Both the position numbers and the translations under genes were made by a program. Source: an uncultured Romboutsia sp. (GTDB lineage Bacteria > Bacillota > Clostridia > Peptostreptococcales > Peptostreptococcaceae). Taken from it: a DNA stretch of 8,104 nucleotides. Positions within the stretch are counted from its first letter, which is position 1. Every line of letters begins with the position of its first letter. The DNA is taken from the NCBI GenBank assembly GCA_937880075.1, contig CALFLM010000025.1, positions 1-8,104 on the forward strand, in the 5' to 3' direction. Below the pieces are notes generated by a model. The model was not told the DNA's origin. It saw nothing but the letters and a program-made list of their open reading frames with translations, and searched no databases. Shown here in pieces: positions 1-6,900 of this stretch.

Positions 1-10
1 ATAAATTAAC

Positions 11-33
11 CTACTGTTTAATTTTCAAAGTTC
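11..33 (-). other. Putative rRNA-operon leader motif
   Basis: Read on the minus strand this stretch contains CTTTGAAAATTAAACAG, about 20 bases downstream of the second of two strong tandem promoters. From memory, clostridial and other Firmicute rRNA operons carry closely similar TTTGAAAA(T/C)TRAACA sequences just upstream of 16S genes and in their spacers, where they take part in precursor processing or antitermination. The inference is that a 16S rRNA (or tRNA) gene begins beyond the left edge. No mature rRNA sequence lies inside the window, so the assignment rests on this motif and the promoter pair. Confidence 0.45.
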
Positions 34-49
34 ATTTCACAACTTCTTA

Positions 50-78
50 AGTTTAACAAATTTGTTTTTATTTGTCAA
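50..78 (-). promoter_or_regulatory. Strong sigma-A-type promoter, second of a tandem pair (P2)
   Basis: The -35 is a perfect TTGACA (73-78) and the -10 is TAAACT (50-55), with a 17-base spacer. It fires leftward out of the window. The spacer contains a perfect 12-bp palindrome, AACAAATTTGTT (55-66). A 7-bp inverted repeat, CAACTTA/TAAGTTG (76-82 and 88-94), overlaps the -35. No start codon with a good ribosome binding site follows before the edge, which suits a stable-RNA operon better than a protein gene. Confidence 0.6.
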
Positions 79-132
79 CTTATTTTTTAAGTTGTTTATT
101 TTCGTTTTAACCTTTTCTCAAGGACAAGTAAT

Positions 133-161
133 ACTATATCATCTAAAATTAATATAGTCAA
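133..161 (-). promoter_or_regulatory. Strong extended -10 promoter, first of a tandem pair (P1)
   Basis: The -35 is TTGACT (156-161) and the -10 is TATAGT (133-138), separated by 17 bases. A TGA directly precedes the -10, making it an extended -10 (TGn). Immediately upstream on the same strand is a run of A and T tracts (162-190) that looks like an UP element. It lies 83 bp ahead of P2 in the same direction. Tandem near-consensus promoters with UP-like tracts are typical of rRNA operons. This is one of the best promoter matches in the window. Confidence 0.65.
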
Positions 162-323
162 TACATTTTTTAATTTTTTTATTTATTTTAAATATAAATG
201 CAGTAAAGTACTTCACATGTTCTGCTTTATCATTGATTAATAAAACTATTTGTTGTATTTATAATTTTATATTTTATTCATAATGATAAATTATCAATAT
301 AAGTTCAACACTTTATATTATGT
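162..323. other. AT-rich intergenic stretch, no gene seen
   Basis: This stretch lies between the IS30 remnant and promoter P1. The part next to P1 (162-190) is the A/T-tract UP-like element. Beyond that I see no open reading frame with a ribosome binding site and no clear IS terminal inverted repeat. The only structure is a weak imperfect palindrome bounded by GCAG and CTGC (200-225), with small self-complementary cores AAGTACTT and ACATGT. It probably contains the decayed end of the insertion sequence. Confidence 0.4.
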
Positions 324-838
324 TTATGTTACAGCGAAGACCACTATAAGTATTTTATATCCTAAACACTTGTGAGGTATATTATTTATTGTATTTAATA
401 AAACATCAAGCTCATTTTGAGTTATAGTAGAAAAATAAAATCTTTTAGGATAAAACTCTCTTAATGATTCGTTAGTGTTCTCATTAGTACGTCTTTTCTA
501 AGAAGCATAAAAATCTGCGAAATAAACATGTATTTTTAATCTCATTATAACTAGCAAATTCTTTACCTCTATTAGCTGTAAATATTTTAACTAATTTGTT
601 TGAAATAGACTAAAATGCTTTGAAGCAATATAAGTTAAATGTTGCTGATTTTCTATTATCCATAACCTGAGCTATTAAGTATCTGCTTTTCTTTCTACAA
701 AAGTTTAAAGACAAGCTTTTGATTTTCCTCGACTAGATACAACAGTGTCTAATTCCCAATATCCTAAACTTTCTCTTTTCATAATCTCTTTTGGTATATT
801 TTTTAGACATTTTAAGTATTCAATTAATATGTTAATTC
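324..838 (-). pseudogene. Degenerate IS30-family transposase remnant (DDE domain)
   Basis: Translating the minus strand across frames gives a recognisable IS30-family DDE transposase C-terminal half. The segments in order are IPKEIMKRESLGYWELDTVV, SSRGKSKACL, TFVERK, RYLIAQVMDNRKSATFNLY, RGKEFASYNEIK, VYFADFYAS, RRTNENTNESLREFYPK and FSTITQNELDVLLNTINN. In-frame stops occur at 705-707 (TAA), 610-612 (TAG) and 498-500 (TAG, where a Trp is expected). Frameshifts lie near 690 and near 525-535. The first catalytic Asp (in ELDTVV) and the Glu (in TNENTN) remain. The second Asp, expected in a VDRG-type motif, is Asn (TANRGKEF). The N-terminal helix-turn-helix half is absent, so the 5' side is truncated near the adjacent terminator. 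The right limit is approximate. It cannot encode an active enzyme. Confidence 0.85.
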
Positions 839-855
839 ATCGTACTCTAATTATG

Positions 856-904
856 TAATAAAAAACATGACACCTGTATAATTCAGGTGTCATGTTTTTT
901 ATTA
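856..904 (-). terminator. Intrinsic terminator of the protease gene, probably bidirectional
   Basis: This is a perfect inverted repeat with a 21-bp stem (856-876 pairing with 884-904) and a 7-base loop (877-883). The GC-bearing core is CATGACACCTG, flanked by A/T runs, so the minus-strand transcript ends in a U-rich tract (GTTTTTTATTA). It starts about 48 bases after the protease stop codon and is correctly placed to end that transcript. The symmetric A and T runs would also terminate transcription coming the other way. Confidence 0.9.
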
Positions 905-951
905 GATCATCTACTTTGTTTAGTGTTATTTATTTTAGTACTAACTACATT

Positions 952-3900
952 TTAAAGTAACCAATATTTTCTATAATTATCTATTGTAGTAGTAATAAAT
1001 TCATTATTTATTAAATTTATATTTTTGCTAACATCTTCGTCAGTATTAACATCCGTAGGTAATTTTTCTAACCCATCTACTATGTTATCTTCTTCATTTA
1101 TGTCTTCATTAACTTCTTCATTATCAGAATAAGTAACACTTCCAAAAATAGATGTAGTAAAATCATTAGTCTTATTTTTAAATTGTTTGAATATATTAAC
1201 CCTTACATTTCCAGATGCTTTCTTTTGATTGTAATCATCAGACTTATACGCATTAATAAATTGTTGTTTTATATTTTCTTTATCTAAAAATGCTAATCCT
1301 TCTGAATTTAACTTATCATATCTTCTTTTATATAAATCTTTTTTCCATTCCTCAAAATCAAAATTAGTAGTATTATATATAGCATTTAATACGTCTTGGT
1401 CATTATTCTTATTATGCTTATTACTCATATACCCTTCTACGCCGTCAGTCCAACCTTTTTCAGCTAGTAACTCCATAGCCATTCTCTTTAAAGATCTATT
1501 ATCTGGTCTTTTGTTAGGTACAAATCCATGGTAGTAACTTGTATCTAATACACTAGCACCATTATAATCATTAGGTTTTATATCCTTACCAACAAGAGAT
1601 CGTTCTATGACAATTCTATTTTCAACAAAATCTTCATAAGTTCTTAAATTCATTGCCCTAATCTCATCAGCAGATAATCTTCTCATATGTGCATGATCTA
1701 GGCTTCTTTGGTTTTCAGGCTTACTATATTCTGATGACTTACCATACTCATATTTATGCAATATTTTTGATTGTTCCTCAGGTGTAAGTGATAATACAGC
1801 TTCTACCTCTATTAAATCTAAAACATAAAGAGCATCCATTACACCATACATATATGATTGTAATTCTTCTTTAGTATCAACTCTATCTGGAGATGCATTT
1901 CTAACGCCACTTTTTCCTTGTGTTCTATATACTCCCCAGTTCCATCCAATATAGTATTCATCTCTAATGAAAGGACTTGTAGTTTCTTCTTCTTCTTGAA
2001 AAAATCCTGTTGCAAAATCTTCTGCCCAAAGTCCATTTCTTCTTCCATATCCACCTAAATAGATTCCGTCCATATTGTGAGCATTCTCATGAGTCCATAT
2101 ATTATATGAGTTCCCAGTATCTAATTGAATAGCACTCATAAATCTAACCATATTACCATTAGCAAAAGCTCCACTTATCGGTTGAGATTTCGGATGTGTA
2201 AGTATTCTTAATGACTTATACACTTTGTTTACACCTTGATCTTTAGTATCACGAAGGTTTATCCAAGATTGACCATAACGTAGAGTATCCCATGATGGTA
2301 ATTTAAATATATTCTTCTCTATATTATTACTTACACCAATTATAGAGTCAAAATATCTTGAGTACAACTTAGATACATCATTTAAAGTCTTTTCAAATGT
2401 TGCATCATCCACTTGATAAAGAGATCTAACTCCTATAGATATTGGTCCAACGGTAGATATAAGATAAATACTCTTATCCTTAATTGTAAGCACTGGCAAT
2501 AACATTGATCCATCTGAGAACTGACGATTTGAGGAAAGAGCATTCCACGCTCTATATTCAATATTAGGATTTACTTTACTTTGTACTTCTACAAGGTAAC
2601 CAGGGAAATTATTAGTAAACCAATCTCTTGGATCATCTGTTCCATCAAATATTTTTATAGCGCTAGCAACAAATTCATTTACTTTGTTATAACCCAAAAT
2701 ATTGCCAAGGTATTGGCTATAGAATGTCCCTGTTTTATCACTTTTTAGATGTTCTCTATTAACTGATTTAAAAACATTTATTATTTTTCTCGTATCACAA
2801 TTTCCAAAAACTTCTGGATATGAATATAATACTTCACTTAACTTTATATCACCAATATCAATATCATACCATTTGTCTATATATGTTTTTGATAAAAGCA
2901 CTGTTGCAATTTGATTTTCAAATTCTTCTTTTATCTTATTATTTATTAATGCATTATCTGAAGTTATGTTCCATCCATCTACTGATGAAAGTATACTATA
3001 TAGATTATCTAACGTTTTTTTCTTTAATTCGTTATATGTGTCATCCAATAGGTACCAATCTAGTTTATAGAATGTAGGATCACCATTTACAGTATATGCA
3101 TTATCTTGCTCATATCTTTTAACAGTTTTTTCTAAAACATTATCAAATGTCATATTATCTATTAAATCTTTTAATTCACTTACTATGCTTTCATCAACTT
3201 TAGTAACAAATTTATTTGGTGAATATATTACATCAAGACCTTCGATTTTATAATCCACTAATGAACTATCTTCTCTAAACCTATCTAAGTTAACATTAAA
3301 TTCACTTCTAGTTTTATCTTTATATATTACCATTATTTTATTAATATCATTATAACTTTCAGTTGTTAAATTAAGCTGAATATCTTTGTTCTTTAACGGT
3401 ATAATAGACTTTATAATCTTAGTATTTAGTTCATGATTTTGGTCTATCTTATTTCCATATTTAACTAAATATTCACTTTCATAGTGAGGCATTAATTTAT
3501 ACATATTGTGATATGCTACAAGCTTATCTTGGTCAAACTCATCCATCTTTGATATTCTTTCAATATTTGGAATGTGTAACTCTTTATCTTGAATTATACT
3601 TTGAATATTTTTAATATTATTATTGTTTCTAGCCTTACTTATAGTTTTTCCATCTGAATTCCTATAAGTCTTATTTCCTCTAGGATCATTATTTTTTAGA
3701 GTTGGATAATTTCCTGAAGAAACTCCATCTAAGTCCCAAATATTTTCATCCCATTTAAGAGTATTAATATAGAAACTCTTATCTTCTTTGTTAGCTTTTG
3801 TTGCTACATTGATTCCAGCTGGTTTATTTTGTAAATCAAGAACACTTATTCCAGTAGCCTCTTCATATTCATAATCATTAGTATGCCTATTTAGATATGC

Positions 3901-6900
3901 TTTATCACCATCTAATTTTAACCCATTTATTACATTACCAAAAGAAATACTATTTCTACTTGTTCCATAAATATGAGTTGAACCTAATAATCCACCAACT
4001 TGTTTATTTGAATTTTTAGACTCTATATTAACTCCTGAAAAAGAAGATACCATATTTCCATTCGACATATCTCCTACAAGTCCACCAACCTTTTCATGAG
4101 TAGTGGGAGGTGAAACTACTATTGTTCCTAATGCATAAGAGTTTTTTATTTCTCCTCCAGATTCTTTCTTTCCTATAAGTCCACCAGTTTTAGCACTACC
4201 TACATTAATGTTTACATCAGCTGATACACTATCTAATGTACAATTTTTATCTAGTCCTATTATTCCACCAACAATAGTATTTCCAGATATTTTACCATTC
4301 ACATGAACATCTTCTATTCTACTACTATCAGCCAAATTAGCTAATGCCCCTGTTTGTGATGATCCAGTATTTATATTTACATTATCAATAATTAAATGTT
4401 TAATAGTTGCATTTTTCATACTGTTAAAGAATGGTATTTTTAAATTGTATATCTTATGCCCATTTCCATTTAATGTGCCTCTGAATTCATCAGTAATAAT
4501 AGCACTACCATTTGTATAATATCCTGCATCAATATCTTTATTTAAATTAATTGTTCCACTTAGATTTTTAGATATTACTGCCTTTAATCCTTGTATATTT
4601 TGAATTGATACGTTATTATTTGAATCTTTAAAATTATACTTAAACTTAAATCCTTCTGATATATTACCTTTTTCATCAAATTGCACTAAGTTTGGATAAT
4701 CAACTGTAAATTCAAGTTCATTGTTAATAAACTCATAACTTTTTAATGGTGCCATTAATACTGGCATATCTTTTTGCTTTATTTCAACAAAATACTTTGT
4801 TATATCTAAAGGTTGTGACAAATCTACTAAATCAACAACTTGCGTATTTCCATTTTCCTCTTTATAAAGTTGTATACCTTGTATATCTTTTAATTCTATT
4901 CGCTTTTTAGTAGTAGATACATTTTGAACTAAAAGTTCAACATCTGAAACTTCATTTTCATTACTAGTTATAGTATTTGTATCTAAGTCCATACTTGCTA
5001 ATAATTTAAATGTATGCGTTTTATTAGATTCTACATCAAATTCTACAGAATTTAAGTTACTTGCCGGAGTTATTTTTTTACTTTCTATTAAAGTTCCATC
5101 TAAATTATAAATTTCACCTCTAAGTTCCGTTATTGAATCTTCAGTATCATTTAAATTAAATTTAATGTTGATTTTACCATCTTCACCTAGATCTTCATAT
5201 GATATAATCTCTGCACTCGCCTGTTGCTTTAGAACCTCTACCGTCAACGTTTTATCAACATTAATTAAAGTACCATCATCCATCCTAATTTTAGAAATAT
5301 TATAACTCTTAACTCCTGGAGTATTTTCTGATGTCATTGATATTGTGTAATTTTCATCTTTTGAAAAGAAATTTTTCATTTTTGCTTTTTCTAAATTATA
5401 TTCAACATCATTAATAGTTACTTTTTTAGCTGATACATACTTTTTAGATATTTCTAAGCCTAAGTCAATTACAAATTCTGAATTTCTATTCAAGTATACT
5501 TTCTGTGGCGCAAAATTATTAACTTTTGCTTTAACAGTTGTTTTTTCTACATTTACAGTGAATTCTTTCTCTACTTTCTTTCCTATAGAGTTAGTAACAC
5601 TTGCTATGACTTTATACTCTCCTGGAACATGTATATTAACATTTGTGTCATCTATCTCAACTTCAGATGTAATATCATTTCCATCCTTATCAAGGGCTCT
5701 AATAGATAAATCCTCTTTTGCATTTAAAAATTGTCCTTCAAGAATAGTAACATTTTCTCCTTCTATTACTGTTTTCTTTGTACTTGCTTTTTCATTTAAC
5801 AATTCCTTATTTGTTATTTCATTTAAGTTATTAGATTTATTTGAATCTAAGTCCATATCTGCAAATACTTTAAATGTATACGTATTATTTCCTGGTACGT
5901 TTTCAAATTCTACTTCATTTTTATCACTTACTTTAAGTTTTTTACTTTGTAACTCTGTTCCTTGTGAATCATAAAGTACACCTCTTATTTGAGTTACAGC
6001 AGAATCTTTGTCATCTAAATTAAATCCTACCTTTAATTTGTCAGATTCCCCTAAGTCTTCAAAAGTAAAATTACTCGCTCTTGCCTCATCTTTTAGTACA
6101 TCTACCTTCAATGTTTTATCAACTTGAATTAAAGTACCGTCATTCATTCTAATTTTAGAAATATTATAATTCTTAACTCCTGAAGTATTTTCTGATGTCA
6201 TTGCTATTGTATAGTTTTCATCTTTCGAGAAGAAATTTCCTCTCTTTGTCTGTACTAAAGGATATTCAATACCATTAATAGTTGCACTTTCTGCCGATAC
6301 GTTCTTTTTAGATATTTCTAAACCTAAGTCAATTACAAAGTCTGAGTTTTTATTTAAGTATGTAGACTTTGTATCAAATTTATTAATATTTGCTTTAACA
6401 ATTGTTTTTTCTACATTTACAGTAAATTCTTTCTCTACTTTCTTTCCTATAGAGTTAGTAACACTTGCTATGACTTTATACTCTCCTGGAACATGTATAT
6501 TAACATTTGTGTCATCTATCTCAACTTCAGATGTAATATCATTTCCATCCTTATCAAGGGCTCTAATAGATAAATCCTCTTTTGCATTTAAAAATTGTCC
6601 TTCAAGAATAGTAACATTTTCTCCTTCTATTACTGTTTTCTTTGTACTTGCTTTTTCATTTAACAATTCCTTATTTGTTATTTCATTTAAGTTATTAGAT
6701 TTATTTGAATCTAAGTCCATATCTGCAAATACTTTAAATGTATACGTATTATTTCCTGGTACGTTTTCAAATTCTACTTCATTTTTATCACTTACTTTAA
6801 GTTTTTTACTTTGTAACTCTGTTCCTTGTGAATCATAAAGTACACCTCTTATTTGAGTTACAGCAGAATCTTTGTCATCTAAATTAAATCCTACCTTTAA

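Noticed and set aside
200..225. Imperfect palindrome between GCAG and CTGC as an IS end or operator
   Set aside because: Only the outer four bases and short cores match. It is too weak in this AT-rich context to call.
1045..1075. KLPTDVNTDE near the C-terminus as an LPXTG-type sorting signal
   Set aside because: It lacks the G after T and there is no following hydrophobic segment or basic tail, so it does not fit a sortase signal.
1839..3077. Plus-strand frames inside the protease gene (for example 1839-2054 and 2820-3077)
   Set aside because: They overlap the highly conserved M26 catalytic and N-terminal regions, have low-complexity composition and no initiation signals.
5558..6838. Open frames on the plus strand at 5558-5974 and 6470-6838 with near-identical translations
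   Set aside because: They lie antisense within the duplicated block of the protease gene. Their similarity comes from that 488-bp repeat, and I see no ribosome binding site.
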